Of a DNA stretch of 64,000 bases, positions 43,076-52,200 are shown one piece after another. Origin of the DNA: Chryseobacterium gregarium DSM 19109. Lineage in GTDB: Bacteria > Bacteroidota > Bacteroidia > Flavobacteriales > Weeksellaceae. Both the position numbers and the translations under genes were made by a program. Position 1 is the stretch's first letter. Each line of letters opens with the position of its first letter. The DNA lies in contig NZ_AUMU01000010.1 of assembly GCF_000430845.1 (NCBI RefSeq), positions 62,001 through 126,000 on the forward strand. The letters are read 5' to 3'. Below the pieces are notes generated by a model. That model was not told where the DNA came from. It searched no databases and worked only from the letters and a program-made list of their open reading frames with translations.

Positions 43076-43435
43076 ATGAAAAATCTATTTTTTACAGCAT
43101 TTGTTTTCTCGGCTTCAGCGGTTTCATGCTCCAAAAAAGAGCCGGTGGATCTTTATCCTGCCGACAGCCCGAAACCGAGCTATGATACTGTAGCGGTAGA
43201 TTCTTTCTCAAATGGAGCCACCTCGGTGGATATCGTACGTCAGATCAAAATGTCTTCACAACAGTATCAGGACTCAGTAAAAAAAGCGGTACAGCTTCAG
43301 GAACAGGAAAACAAGATGAAAGAGGAGCTGGAAAAAGAAAGTAAAAAACAGGCAGGAGAAAAGAAAAAAGCAGATGATGAAAAAAATCAAAAAACAGCTG
43401 AAGAACCAGCGGCGGGCGAGCCCAAGGCCAATTAG
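43076..43435 (+). CDS. Small predicted lipoprotein, Lys/Glu-rich
   Basis: A 119-residue protein. The signal peptide ends in a lipobox-like SAVSC near residue 18, so the Cys is probably lipidated. The remaining residues are low complexity, with a long Lys/Glu/Gln-rich helix (about 70-119), ending AGEPKAN. No domain recognised. It lies 35 bases upstream of another small lipoprotein gene. Function unknown; an envelope-spanning or charged surface role is possible. Confidence 0.7.
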   Translation: MKNLFFTAFVFSASAVSCSKKEPVDLYPADSPKPSYDTVAVDSFSNGATSVDIVRQIKMSSQQYQDSVKKAVQLQEQENKMKEELEKESKKQAGEKKKADDEKNQKTAEEPAAGEPKAN

Positions 43436-43470
43436 CCATCTTAATATTACATTTTAAATTATAAATACAT

Positions 43471-43878
43471 ATGAAAAAAAGCATTTTATCAGCATTGATG
43501 ATCGCAACAGTAGTTGTATCATGTACAAAATCAAGCACACAGACAGAGAAGGTAGAAAATCCGGACGGATCAGTATCCACCACCACTACAGTTTCTGAGG
43601 ATGCATTAGGCGTTGATACGGCAAAGATCAACCAGACTAAAGAAAAAGCGCAGGCTAAAATTGACGCAGCAGACAGGAAAATAGACCATGTTGCAGAGAA
43701 CGCCAAAAATAAAATTGATGCTACTGCAGATAAAACAAAACAGGACCTGCATAAGGCTGGGCAGGACATCAAACGGGGAGCAAAAGAAGTGGGAAAGGAT
43801 GTGAAGGATGCAGCGGCAAAAGGAGCTTCCAAAGTAGAGGAGGGCGCTAAGAAGCTGAAAGAAGACTTAAGCAAATAA
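43471..43878 (+). CDS. Small predicted lipoprotein with amphipathic repeat helix
   Basis: A 135-residue protein with a signal peptide and lipobox VVSC near residue 18. Residues about 50-135 form an amphipathic helical repeat of roughly 11-residue units rich in Ala, Lys and Asp (AKNKIDATADKTKQDL, AAAKGASKVEEGAKKL), similar to apolipoprotein- or LEA-like helices. Such proteins may protect membranes or respond to desiccation. It is followed by a terminator. Function inferred from pattern only. Confidence 0.72.
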   Translation: MKKSILSALMIATVVVSCTKSSTQTEKVENPDGSVSTTTTVSEDALGVDTAKINQTKEKAQAKIDAADRKIDHVAENAKNKIDATADKTKQDLHKAGQDIKRGAKEVGKDVKDAAAKGASKVEEGAKKLKEDLSK

Positions 43879-43886
43879 ATAAAGAA

Positions 43887-43915
43887 AGGCCGCAGTATGA
43901 TCTGCGGTCTTTTCC
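43887..43915 (+). terminator. Terminator of the lipoprotein pair
   Basis: AGGCCGCAG and CTGCGGTCT form a 9-bp stem (one G-U) with a 6-base loop, followed by TTTT, eight bases after the stop codon. It also lies at the 3' end of the convergent serine hydrolase. Confidence 0.82.
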
Positions 43916-43923
43916 TATACCTT

Positions 43924-45270
43924 TTATACTGTCTTTTTACATTTTATAGATTGCTTGCCCTGTTTCATCAGTATACCCGTTACTTTTCCTTTTTTGTCGA
44001 GCAAAAACTGAAGTTCAGCATCGTTTTTTCTTGCATAGAAAGTATTTTCTGATTTTCGTTCTAACAGCATTTTTTCACCGTTATCTCCGTCTTCGTACAT
44101 GCTCAGAAACAAATAGTTTTTTCCGGCATGTGTTATTTTAAATTTTCCGAGCGTGATGAGTCCTGCCAATTGCGCTTTATAAACACCGTGATAAATTTCT
44201 GTAGAGGATGCGCCCTCTTTCTTGTAGGTTGTAAAATCAGGATATTTATAGCTTTTCTGATAATACTTTGAAACGATTCCTAAAATTATTTCATTGAGTT
44301 TAATATTTGTGCCGTTTGAAAGGACCGAAATGCTAAAGCCTTCATCCGGGAAATACCCTGTGAATGAGTGGAATTCATCTATTTTTCCGGAGTGCCCGTA
44401 GCCGGACCTTTCATAAAAAGGCGTTTTAAAAAGTCCGTAGCCATACGCTTTGGCATTTGTTTTTTGCATTTGTGCCAATGAATTTTTAGAGACTAATTTT
44501 CCATTAAACAATTCGTTCATTAATTTTGATAAATCTTCGGTTGTAGATACTATCGCGCCTGCGGCAAAAGTGAAACCTGGGTGGGTGTCAAGTTCTTCAG
44601 ACCAGTTTTCTCCATCAAATAGATAGGAAATATTTCTCTTAAAGTATTCGGTTTCAGAGGTTTCACAATAGGTGTTTTTCAGCCCGATTTTATCAGCGAT
44701 TCTTATTTTCACCTGATCTGCATAGGATTTTTTCGTAATGTCTTCTAGAATATAACCGAGAAGCATATAATTTGAATTGCTGTAACCACAATCTTCACCC
44801 GGCCTGAAATCGGGTTTCCCCTGCTGAATCAGTTTCAGCATTTCTTCTTTTGAGTAATTTTTTCTTTTGGAAACGTAATAATCCTCCCATTCCAGATAAT
44901 TGTAAATACCGCTTGTGTGGTTGAGCAGATTACCGATTGTTATTTTATCGGCATATTTAATAGCCGGATAGAACGTGTTAAGTTTTGTGTCGAGCGTCAG
45001 CCTGCCTTCTTCTATCAGTTGAAAAATAATAATTGATGTAAATGTTTTGGTAATGGAGCCAATCCTGTACCGATCTGTGCCGTTTGGAAATTTATTGAAT
45101 TCGCCTTTATAAACGGTTTCACCATTTTTTTGAAGCAAGATACTGCCGGAAAATGCATTGTTTTCCTGAAAGTAATTCAACATACTGTCAATTGATTTTT
45201 TGTAATCCGGGGTTTGTGAATAAACCAGACCAAAAATATTGAAGATAATTATGAAATATATTTTTTTCAT
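43924..45270 (-). CDS. Secreted serine hydrolase, beta-lactamase class C/DD-peptidase type
   Basis: A 448-residue exported protein. The start at 45270 gives a normal signal peptide (MKKIYFIIIFNIFGLVYSQT), whereas the ATG seven codons upstream adds a charged leader. Active-site motifs are SITK near 71 (SxxK), YSNSN near 159 (YxN) and GHSGK near 282 (the KTG-like HSG box). The family includes class C beta-lactamases, esterases and D-amino peptidases; without further motif match the substrate is open. A C-terminal lipocalin-like extension of about 110 residues follows. Convergent with the lipoprotein pair. Confidence 0.85.
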   Translation of the reverse strand: MKKIYFIIIFNIFGLVYSQTPDYKKSIDSMLNYFQENNAFSGSILLQKNGETVYKGEFNKFPNGTDRYRIGSITKTFTSIIIFQLIEEGRLTLDTKLNTFYPAIKYADKITIGNLLNHTSGIYNYLEWEDYYVSKRKNYSKEEMLKLIQQGKPDFRPGEDCGYSNSNYMLLGYILEDITKKSYADQVKIRIADKIGLKNTYCETSETEYFKRNISYLFDGENWSEELDTHPGFTFAAGAIVSTTEDLSKLMNELFNGKLVSKNSLAQMQKTNAKAYGYGLFKTPFYERSGYGHSGKIDEFHSFTGYFPDEGFSISVLSNGTNIKLNEIILGIVSKYYQKSYKYPDFTTYKKEGASSTEIYHGVYKAQLAGLITLGKFKITHAGKNYLFLSMYEDGDNGEKMLLERKSENTFYARKNDAELQFLLDKKGKVTGILMKQGKQSIKCKKTV

Positions 45271-45467
45271 GATTGATTTTATTTGATGCAAATAAAGAAA
45301 TACCTTATGCTGTATTTTTGTTTTTTCTGACCAACATCATCAAAACCGGTACATACAGTTTTGTAGGTCACCTGATCAGTATTCATCCCTGAATAATTCC
45401 TGTTGATGTAAAAAAGCAGTACACAGCTATTGAAAATAGTTAACTTTACGATTTATTCAGACCAACC

Positions 45468-46523
45468 ATGAAAACACCAACAGGACATCGTTTAACCAGG
45501 CTGCTGTTAAACATTATATTCACCGGAGTTATAATGGTTGCTGCGGTAAATAATAATGACAGAAGCCTGCCTGTAGGGTTTATTTTATTGTATAACCTAT
45601 TGATTTTTGTTCCTGGGTGGATTAATAATTTCTGGCTTTTTCCAAACCTTCTGCGCAACAGGAAGGTAAAGCATTATTTAATTTCGGCAGCTGTACTTTT
45701 TATGGTTTTGGTAATTATATTGGGCCAATATCTACAATGGCTGTATTATCAGTTTAACACTACGGAACTGCATAATTTTACGCCATTGGCAGCCACATCT
45801 TCTGCGCCTGATATATTAGAAAAGTATCAGTATTATTTTGATGTTTATCCGGGGATTATTATTGTCATGGTTGCTATGGCAATCGGCTATTCTGTACAGG
45901 AATTTTTATTAAAAATTAAAAAAGAAGAACATATACGTGCTCAACAGGCTGTTGCAGAGCTTAGTTTATTAAAATCACAGATAAGTCCTCATTTTCTTTT
46001 CAACGTATTGAACAGCCTGTATGCCTTATCGCTTAAAAGGTCTAAAGAAACGCCTGATGTTATTCTAAAACTGTCCGATATTTTACGATATTCCTTATAT
46101 GAATCACAGGAAAAAGAAATTTCTGTTGTCAATGAAGTACATATTCTCAATACCTACATTGAGATTGAACGATTAAGGCTTCCTCAAAATGCGAGTATTT
46201 CTTTTCTTCATCATCAGGTAAAAGATCCGGTTAAAATTGCGCCGATGCTGTTGTTGCCTTTATTAGAAAATGCGTTTAAGCACGGTACCGATTCTACCAT
46301 TGGTATTTCTTATATTAAAGCCTCATTAAGTTGCGATAATACCGGTCTCGTTTTCTCCTGTGAAAATAGTTTCAAAGAATCAGCAAAGAAAGATTTCGGA
46401 GGGATCGGCATTGAAAATATCCGGAAACGTTTAGAGTTGCTGTACCCTTCAAAGTACCTGTTTCAGATAAAAAAAAGTAAAGACATGTTTAGTGTTACCT
46501 TAAAAATAAAATTACAGAAATGA
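45468..46523 (+). CDS. LytS-like histidine kinase (His_kinase family)
   Basis: A 351-residue membrane kinase with four predicted transmembrane helices in the first 145 residues. The dimerisation/phospho-acceptor region has the hallmark SQISPHFLFNVLNSLY near 168-183, with its conserved His, followed by an ATPase domain (PMLLLPLLENAFKHG near 263 and GGIGIENIRKRLELLY near 317). This is the LytS/YehU class, which signals to LytTR regulators. The stop overlaps the start of the LytTR gene (ATGA), so the two form one unit. The signal is unknown. Confidence 0.93.
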   Translation: MKTPTGHRLTRLLLNIIFTGVIMVAAVNNNDRSLPVGFILLYNLLIFVPGWINNFWLFPNLLRNRKVKHYLISAAVLFMVLVIILGQYLQWLYYQFNTTELHNFTPLAATSSAPDILEKYQYYFDVYPGIIIVMVAMAIGYSVQEFLLKIKKEEHIRAQQAVAELSLLKSQISPHFLFNVLNSLYALSLKRSKETPDVILKLSDILRYSLYESQEKEISVVNEVHILNTYIEIERLRLPQNASISFLHHQVKDPVKIAPMLLLPLLENAFKHGTDSTIGISYIKASLSCDNTGLVFSCENSFKESAKKDFGGIGIENIRKRLELLYPSKYLFQIKKSKDMFSVTLKIKLQK

Positions 46524-47239
46524 TGAAAATAAGATGTTTAGTGGTAGATGATGAAAAACTGGCCCAGGATGTTCTCATTCACCATATTTCAAAATTTGAT
46601 ATTTTGCAGTTAGAAGGGGTTTGCAATAACGTTTTTGAATTAATAGCGTTTTTAAACCGCGATAAAAATATCGATTTAATTTTTTTGGATATTAAAATGC
46701 CAGAAATAAACGGGACTGATTTTGTTGATATGTTTAATAATCCCCCTGCCATTGTTTATACCACCGCTTACAACCAATATGCTTTAAATGCTTTTGACCA
46801 AAGTGCAGCAGATTATCTGTTAAAACCCATTTCTTTAGACCGGTTTTCTAAAAGCGTACAAAAGGTAACTCAAATTTTAAGGGCAGCACAGCATCATGTT
46901 CCGGTGATGACTGAAAAAAACAACGACTGTTTTTATGTAAAAAGCGATAAACGTCTGGTGAAAATCAATCCTGCCGGATTGGTTTACATAGAAGGAATGC
47001 GAAATTATATCTGTTTATACACCGAAACCGATAAAATAATGGTTCTCGAAACATTAGCATCCATTGAAGAAAACTTAAAACACCTGGATTACATCTGCAG
47101 GGTACATAAATCTTTTTTTATTAACCTCAATAAAATTAATTATGTAGAACAGCATATCATTTTACTGTCCAATAAAAAAAGCATCCCTATCGGTATGAGT
47201 TACCGGCATCAGGTTTATGAAAAATTAAAAATCATATAA
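46520..47239 (+). CDS. LytTR-family response regulator
   Basis: A 239-residue regulator. The receiver domain (1-120) has VVDDEK near 6-11, the phospho-acceptor Asp in IFLDIKMPEING near 56 and YLLKPISLD near 106. The LytTR DNA-binding domain (about 138-239) shows DKRLVKINPAGLVYIEGMRNY and ICRVHKSFFINLNKINYV. It is translationally coupled to the kinase at 45468. A start at ATG 46523 is equally possible because two ATG codons adjoin. The target genes are not evident in the window. Confidence 0.95.
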   Translation: MMKIRCLVVDDEKLAQDVLIHHISKFDILQLEGVCNNVFELIAFLNRDKNIDLIFLDIKMPEINGTDFVDMFNNPPAIVYTTAYNQYALNAFDQSAADYLLKPISLDRFSKSVQKVTQILRAAQHHVPVMTEKNNDCFYVKSDKRLVKINPAGLVYIEGMRNYICLYTETDKIMVLETLASIEENLKHLDYICRVHKSFFINLNKINYVEQHIILLSNKKSIPIGMSYRHQVYEKLKII

Positions 47240-47286
47240 GCAGGATACAAAAAAGGATCATGCGATAAAATTGAAGAAATGTAACT

Positions 47287-48804
47287 TTATATTTTATTCA
47301 GTTCCAGTAAAGGATCTATATATTCCCTGTCATTGCTTAGCCGGGGCACTTTATTCTGTCCGCCGAGTTTGCCTTTGGCTTCCAGCCACCGGTAAAATAA
47401 TTTTTCTTTCGCGATATGAACGACGGGTCTTTTTAAAGTGATATTATTATACCGTTTTGCTTCATAATCCGAATTGACGAACTTAAGATGATTATCAAAA
47501 ACATCAATAAAAAGTTCCAGGTTATCCGGTTCTTTACAGAATTCAAAAATCCACTCATGGGCACCGCCTTCATTGTCTTTCATAAAAACAGGCGCGCCTG
47601 TAAAGTCAGAAATCGATGCCTTAGCTTCTTCACAGGCTTTGGCCAGGGCATATTCTACATTGGTAATCATTAATTCTTCCCCGAAAGCATTAATATAATG
47701 TTTCGTTCTTCCGGTTATTTTGATCCTGAAAGGATTTATGGAGGTAAATATAACGGTATCTCCGATCAGGTATCTCCATAAGCCGCCATTGGTTGTGATG
47801 ACCATGGCATAATTTTTTCCGGTTTCCACATCTTCCAGGCTTACCACTTTCGGATTTGAGAGATGGAACTGTTCCATCGGGATAAACTCATAGAAGATAC
47901 CGTAATCGAGCATCAGCAACATTTCATCACTGTCTGACCTGTCCTGAATCCCGAAAAAGCCTTCGGAGGCATTATAGATCTCATAGTAATTGATCGATTT
48001 CCCGATAATCTGTTTGTATTGTTCCTTATAAGGCTTAAAACTGATGCCTCCGTGAAAGAATACTTCAAGATTCGGCCACAGTTCCGAGATATTATTGATG
48101 TCGGTTTCCTTGATCACTCTCTGCAGAAGAACCATCATCCAGCTCGGGACTCCTAAGATACTTCCTACGTCCTCATTTTTCACTTCAGAGATAATGGCTT
48201 TAAGCTTGCTTTCCCATTCTCCCATCAGGGAAACTTTTTTACTGGGGGTGGTGGTTACTTCTACCCAAAACGGAAGGTTGTCAATTAAAATAGCCGATAA
48301 GTCTCCAAATTTGGTATTAAAGTCCGCATACAGTTCTGAACTCCCTCCCAGACGCAGATTCTTATAGTTAAACAGCTGGTTTTCCGGATGGTTATTGGCA
48401 TAAATGGAAACCATATCCTTTCCTGCCTTCATGTGGCAATACTCCAGGCTTTCTGCTGAAATCGGGATAAATTTACTTTTGGCGTTAGTGGTTCCGGAGG
48501 ATTTGGCAAAATGTTTTATATAGCCCGGCCAGCTGACATCTTTTTGTCCCTGCCTTGCTTTTTCAATAAAAGGTTCCATCTCTTCATAGGTGACTACGGG
48601 CACTTTATTTTTAAAGTCCTGGTAGCTGGAAATAGAATTAAAGCCGTATTTCCTGCCGTATTCCGTGTCTTCTGCATGAAAAAGCTGGGAAAACAGTATC
48701 CCTTTCTGGGTCTCAATGGGATGATCCATAAAATTCTGGATCTGATCTATCCTCTGGCGGATAAACCAGTTAACCACAGTATTGAAGAGTGCTTTTGTTG
48801 CCAT
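47287..48804 (-). CDS. GH3 auxin-responsive promoter-family adenylating enzyme
   Basis: A 505-residue GH3-family protein. Recognisable motifs are AKSSGTTNAKSKFIPIS near 95 (ATP-binding P-loop-like SSGTT), YNASEGFFGIQ near 293 and YLIGDTVIFT near 349. GH3 proteins adenylate carboxylic acids and often form amide bonds, but bacterial substrates are unknown. The start at 48804 (MATKALFNTVVNW) matches the usual N-terminus of bacterial homologues; the upstream ATG at 48852 lies near a terminator and is rejected. The gene stands alone on the minus strand. Confidence 0.9.
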   Translation of the reverse strand: MATKALFNTVVNWFIRQRIDQIQNFMDHPIETQKGILFSQLFHAEDTEYGRKYGFNSISSYQDFKNKVPVVTYEEMEPFIEKARQGQKDVSWPGYIKHFAKSSGTTNAKSKFIPISAESLEYCHMKAGKDMVSIYANNHPENQLFNYKNLRLGGSSELYADFNTKFGDLSAILIDNLPFWVEVTTTPSKKVSLMGEWESKLKAIISEVKNEDVGSILGVPSWMMVLLQRVIKETDINNISELWPNLEVFFHGGISFKPYKEQYKQIIGKSINYYEIYNASEGFFGIQDRSDSDEMLLMLDYGIFYEFIPMEQFHLSNPKVVSLEDVETGKNYAMVITTNGGLWRYLIGDTVIFTSINPFRIKITGRTKHYINAFGEELMITNVEYALAKACEEAKASISDFTGAPVFMKDNEGGAHEWIFEFCKEPDNLELFIDVFDNHLKFVNSDYEAKRYNNITLKRPVVHIAKEKLFYRWLEAKGKLGGQNKVPRLSNDREYIDPLLELNKI

Positions 48805-48860
48805 TTCAACAAATATAATACTATTTGAATTTTTATAGAATTTTTTTAGCACAATAAAAC

Positions 48861-48889
48861 AAAAAACCGTTACATTTTTTGTAACGGTT
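48861..48889 (-). terminator. Terminator of the bacilliredoxin gene
   Basis: AACCGTTACA and TGTAACGGTT form a 10-bp stem with a 5-base loop; on the minus strand a TTTTTTG run follows, 22 bases after the stop codon at 48911. Confidence 0.85.
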
Positions 48890-48910
48890 CAGTATTTCGG
48901 TCTGCTTTTC

Positions 48911-49321
48911 TTAGCAATATTCGTCATAGGCAGCCTGAAGGTTAGCGGCAATGGCTCCTGCAGGATTCCCTTCGATATGATGTCTTTCCAGCATATGAAC
49001 GAGTTCGCCGTCTTTAAAAAGCGCTACACAAGGGGAGCTTGGAGGGAACGGTGCCAGATGTTTTCTGGCTTCTGAGACAGCTTCTGTATCAAAACCGGCA
49101 AAAACCGTAGTTAAATGATCCGGTTTTTTATCTCCGGTTAAAGAGTATACGACTCCCGGTCTTGCCGCTCCTGCAGCACATCCGCATACGGAATTGATCA
49201 CCAAAAGGGTAGTTCCCGACTGCTTGATGGCTTCTTCTACTTGAGCAGGATTGGTAAGGTCTTCAAAGCCTTTATCTGTAAGTTCAGCCTTCATAGGCAT
49301 TACTAAATCTGTTGGATACAT
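48911..49321 (-). CDS. BrxA/BrxB-family bacilliredoxin
   Basis: A 136-residue thioredoxin-fold protein of the YphP/YqiW family. The active site is the CxC-type NSVCGCAAGAARPG near residues 44-57, and ERHHIEG lies near 113. In Firmicutes these proteins remove bacillithiol from S-thiolated proteins. Flavobacteria that make bacillithiol use them likewise, but bacillithiol genes are not in this window. The gene has its own promoter (49343-49373) and terminator, so it is monocistronic. Confidence 0.9.
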   Translation of the reverse strand: MYPTDLVMPMKAELTDKGFEDLTNPAQVEEAIKQSGTTLLVINSVCGCAAGAARPGVVYSLTGDKKPDHLTTVFAGFDTEAVSEARKHLAPFPPSSPCVALFKDGELVHMLERHHIEGNPAGAIAANLQAAYDEYC

Positions 49322-49342
49322 AATTTTGTTTTTAATCAGCTA

Positions 49343-49373
49343 CAAATTTACACAATTCTTTACTTTTCATCAA
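49343..49373 (-). promoter_or_regulatory. Promoter of the bacilliredoxin gene
   Basis: On the minus strand TTG (49373-49371), 20 bases and TAAATTTG (49350-49343) match the Bacteroidota consensus; the start codon is 21 bases downstream. The rest of the 330-base gap 49322-49651 holds a terminator at 49533-49567 and no visible gene. Confidence 0.6.
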
Positions 49374-49532
49374 TATATAAAAACTATCATTGTTTTTGTT
49401 AAATAAAATAGACTTAATGTGAATGTGTCAGGTATATTCAGTTTCTCTGAATCAGGTACATTATGATTTAAAATTAATTATTAGATTTTAAACAATGCTG
49501 AAAATGTTATCATGGATAATCAGTCATTTAAA

Positions 49533-49567
49533 AAATAAGCCCGCAACTGAAAGTTGCGGGCTTATTT
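49533..49567 (-). terminator. Terminator downstream of the yqeY gene
   Basis: AAATAAGCCCGCAACT and AGTTGCGGGCTTATTT form a perfect 16-bp stem with a 3-base loop; a T run follows on the minus strand. It is about 85 bases after the stop codon at 49652 and probably ends the ftsZ-yqeY region. Confidence 0.88.
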
Positions 49568-49651
49568 AATCAAATCGTTATAAAGGTCGGATATCCTTTT
49601 AGTTATAGAGGGACCTGTTATCACATAACAGGTTAAGATATAAAATATAAA

Positions 49652-50098
49652 TTATGAAAGCAGCTTCTTTGCCATTTCGGAAATGCTTTTCCCGTCGGAT
49701 TTTCCGGCTAAAGATTTCGAAGCTACTCCCATTACCTTGCCTAAATCCTTTATAGATTCGGCGCCGGCTTCGGTAATAATATTTTTCATTTCTGCTTCCA
49801 GCTCTTCTGAAGAAAGCTGTTTCGGCAAAAATTGTTCAATGACTTTCATCTGGGCATCTTCCACTTCTGCAAGGTCATTCCTTCCCTGCGCCGTAAACTG
49901 GTCGTAAGAGTCTTTACGCTGCTTCACCATTCTCTGCAGAATGGCAATTTCCTGTTCCGCGGTTACTTCCACTTCCCTGGCTTCAGTTTTCAGCAGCAAT
50001 ATCTGGGATTTTACGGCACGGAGAGAATCTAAAGCAACTTTATCTTTAGCCCGCATAGCCGTTTTTATAGCCTCATTAATGGTATTTTCTAAACTCAT
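49652..50098 (-). CDS. GatB/YqeY domain protein
   Basis: A 148-residue helical protein of the YqeY family, starting MSLENTINEAIKTAMRAKDK with DSLRAVKSQILLLKTEAREV near 24-43 and VEDAQMKVIEQFLPKQLS near 78. The domain resembles the tRNA-binding C-terminus of GatB, the amidotransferase subunit, but stand-alone YqeY proteins have no established activity. It is the last gene of the minus-strand division cluster, about 96 bases after ftsZ, a pairing seen in many Bacteroidota. Confidence 0.92.
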   Translation of the reverse strand: MSLENTINEAIKTAMRAKDKVALDSLRAVKSQILLLKTEAREVEVTAEQEIAILQRMVKQRKDSYDQFTAQGRNDLAEVEDAQMKVIEQFLPKQLSSEELEAEMKNIITEAGAESIKDLGKVMGVASKSLAGKSDGKSISEMAKKLLS

Positions 50099-50194
50099 TA
50101 TAATTAATTTAACAATGTAAAAGTGTACTCATGCACCCATAATTTAAATGCACAAAACTGTTACATTATCAGATGGATGCATTGTTACCTTATT

Positions 50195-52117
50195 TTAGTC
50201 TACATCTTTGTTCAGGAACCTGTTTTCCCTGATTTGTATTGACCCGTTGCTGTCAGACAGATAGGTATTAATATTCTGGTCTGAAGCATTATTCCCGTCA
50301 ATAGAGATGTTTTTTCTTTTAAAAGCAGGAACAGATTCAAATTCGCTTGAACTGTCAAAGCTCTGATACCTTGAGTTGAATTCTTTTAATTTGTTTCTTC
50401 TTTCTATTATTCTTTCCTGATCTACGGTCTTATTCACAAAAGTAAATGCCGTTTCATCAGTTTGCGGGGCGTCTGCCTGTTGGTTATGGGCTGCCGTTTC
50501 CGTATCTTCTGCAGGCTCTTCTTTCAGGTTTTGAAAGAAATGTTCTACTTTCTGAAGAGGTTCTTCCGTAAGATGATTTACCTGATGATGAGCGGCAAAT
50601 TCAGCTTTTGGCTGTCCTGAATCAGTCTTTGGCTCTTTATTTACAGGCTCATTGACGAAAAAGCTGAACTCAACGGGCTTTTCCTGTGAATAGGAATTGC
50701 TGAATGGGCTATTGGACTGTGGCTCTTCTTTTTTATCTTCAAAATCAAATCTGAAAGACTGGGTTTCAAGATCATTAGGATCATCGCTTTCTTCATCGGA
50801 AGAAGTAAACAGGCTGTAAGACTCTTCTTGACTTTCATCCTCATTTCTCCAGCTCTGGGTAAAATTGTCTGCTGTATCTTCATCAAAGAAGTTGTTTTCT
50901 GCTTTTGCAGGCTCCTCTTCAATCATCATTTTTTTTTCAGCAGCAGAAGAGTTGAACAGCGGAGTGTCATTGTCTTCATCATCCAGTCTGAAAATATTTT
51001 TTCCGCCGAAACCACGATTACGTACGGTATTAGGATCCCTTTGTTCCCTTGTCTTAAATGGGGATTCTTTCTGATTCTCAAATGTATCATTCAAGCTGAT
51101 CTTGATTTTTTCAGTAGGCCCGGAAAATTTTTTATTATCGTTTGAAAAGCCTGTAGCAATAACCAGCACGCTTACGGAATCTCCGAGTTCTTCATCAGCA
51201 CCCACCCCGAAGATGATATCTGCCGTGTTCCCGGCTTCCTTCTGGATGTGATCCATGATTACTCCGATTTCATCCATGGTTACCTCTTCCGCACCGCTTC
51301 TGATCAGCAACAGGACGTTCTTGGCACCGATAATCTTATTGTCATTCAATAATGGGGAGTCAAGGGCTTTTCTTACTGCTTCTGCCGCTTTATTTTCGCC
51401 TGAAGCCACCCCGGTGGACATCAATGCCGTTCCTGAATTCTGAAGCACGGATTTGGCATCTCTAAAGTCAATGTTGACATCAAAGTATCCGGTAATCACT
51501 TCAGCCATCCCTTTGGCGGCGTTGGTCAGTACTTCATCGGCTTTTGAGAATCCCTGCTTGAAGCCAAGGTTTCCGAATTGCTGTCTGAGTTTATCGTTGT
51601 TGATCACAATCAGTGAATCCACATTATTTCTTAGTTTATCAAGCCCGTTCTCCGCCTGCTCCAGTCTTCTTTTTCCTTCAAAGCTGAAAGGTACCGTTAC
51701 AATCCCTACGGTAAGAATGCCCATGTCTTTTGCCACTTTGGCAATAACAGGCGCTGCACCGGTTCCCGTACCACCGCCCATTCCGGCCGTGATGAAAACC
51801 ATTTTGGTATTCTGTCCCATGGCGGCTTTGATCTCTTCGATGCTTTCTATCGCCGATTTTTCACCTACTTCCGGATCTGCACCGGCTCCGAGACCTTCTG
51901 TAATGGTGGTTCCCAGCTGCACCTTATTGGATACCGGATTATTATCCAGCGTCTGGGCATCCGTATTGCAGATCACGAAATCTACCCCGTGAATCCCTTT
52001 TTCGTACATGTGCTTCAGCGCGTTGTTACCACCGCCTCCGACACCGATTACTTTTATAATTGATGAATTTCCTTTTGGCAAATCAAATGAAAACCCCTGT
52101 GTCTCTAAATTTTCCAT
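50195..52117 (-). CDS. ftsZ: Cell division GTPase FtsZ with long C-terminal extension
   Basis: A 640-residue FtsZ, against 380-ish in E. coli. The GTPase domain (about 15-330) shows GVGGGGNNALKHM (24-36), the tubulin signature GGGTGTGAAP near 113 and the T7-like DFRDAKSVLQ near 218. The linker and tail (about 340-640) are acidic and Glu/Ser-rich with a basic segment (IIERRNKLKEF) near 577. The usual FtsA/ZipA-binding tip is not evident at the very end, so partner binding may use another element. It forms the cytokinetic ring and follows ftsA by about 83 bases. Confidence 0.97.
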   Translation of the reverse strand: MENLETQGFSFDLPKGNSSIIKVIGVGGGGNNALKHMYEKGIHGVDFVICNTDAQTLDNNPVSNKVQLGTTITEGLGAGADPEVGEKSAIESIEEIKAAMGQNTKMVFITAGMGGGTGTGAAPVIAKVAKDMGILTVGIVTVPFSFEGKRRLEQAENGLDKLRNNVDSLIVINNDKLRQQFGNLGFKQGFSKADEVLTNAAKGMAEVITGYFDVNIDFRDAKSVLQNSGTALMSTGVASGENKAAEAVRKALDSPLLNDNKIIGAKNVLLLIRSGAEEVTMDEIGVIMDHIQKEAGNTADIIFGVGADEELGDSVSVLVIATGFSNDNKKFSGPTEKIKISLNDTFENQKESPFKTREQRDPNTVRNRGFGGKNIFRLDDEDNDTPLFNSSAAEKKMMIEEEPAKAENNFFDEDTADNFTQSWRNEDESQEESYSLFTSSDEESDDPNDLETQSFRFDFEDKKEEPQSNSPFSNSYSQEKPVEFSFFVNEPVNKEPKTDSGQPKAEFAAHHQVNHLTEEPLQKVEHFFQNLKEEPAEDTETAAHNQQADAPQTDETAFTFVNKTVDQERIIERRNKLKEFNSRYQSFDSSSEFESVPAFKRKNISIDGNNASDQNINTYLSDSNGSIQIRENRFLNKDVD

Positions 52118-52200
52118 AACTATACTTTTTTATAATTATAATGATAATTGACTGATGATATCCGGTAAGGAAAGATCATGCACTGCTTATCATTCATCAT

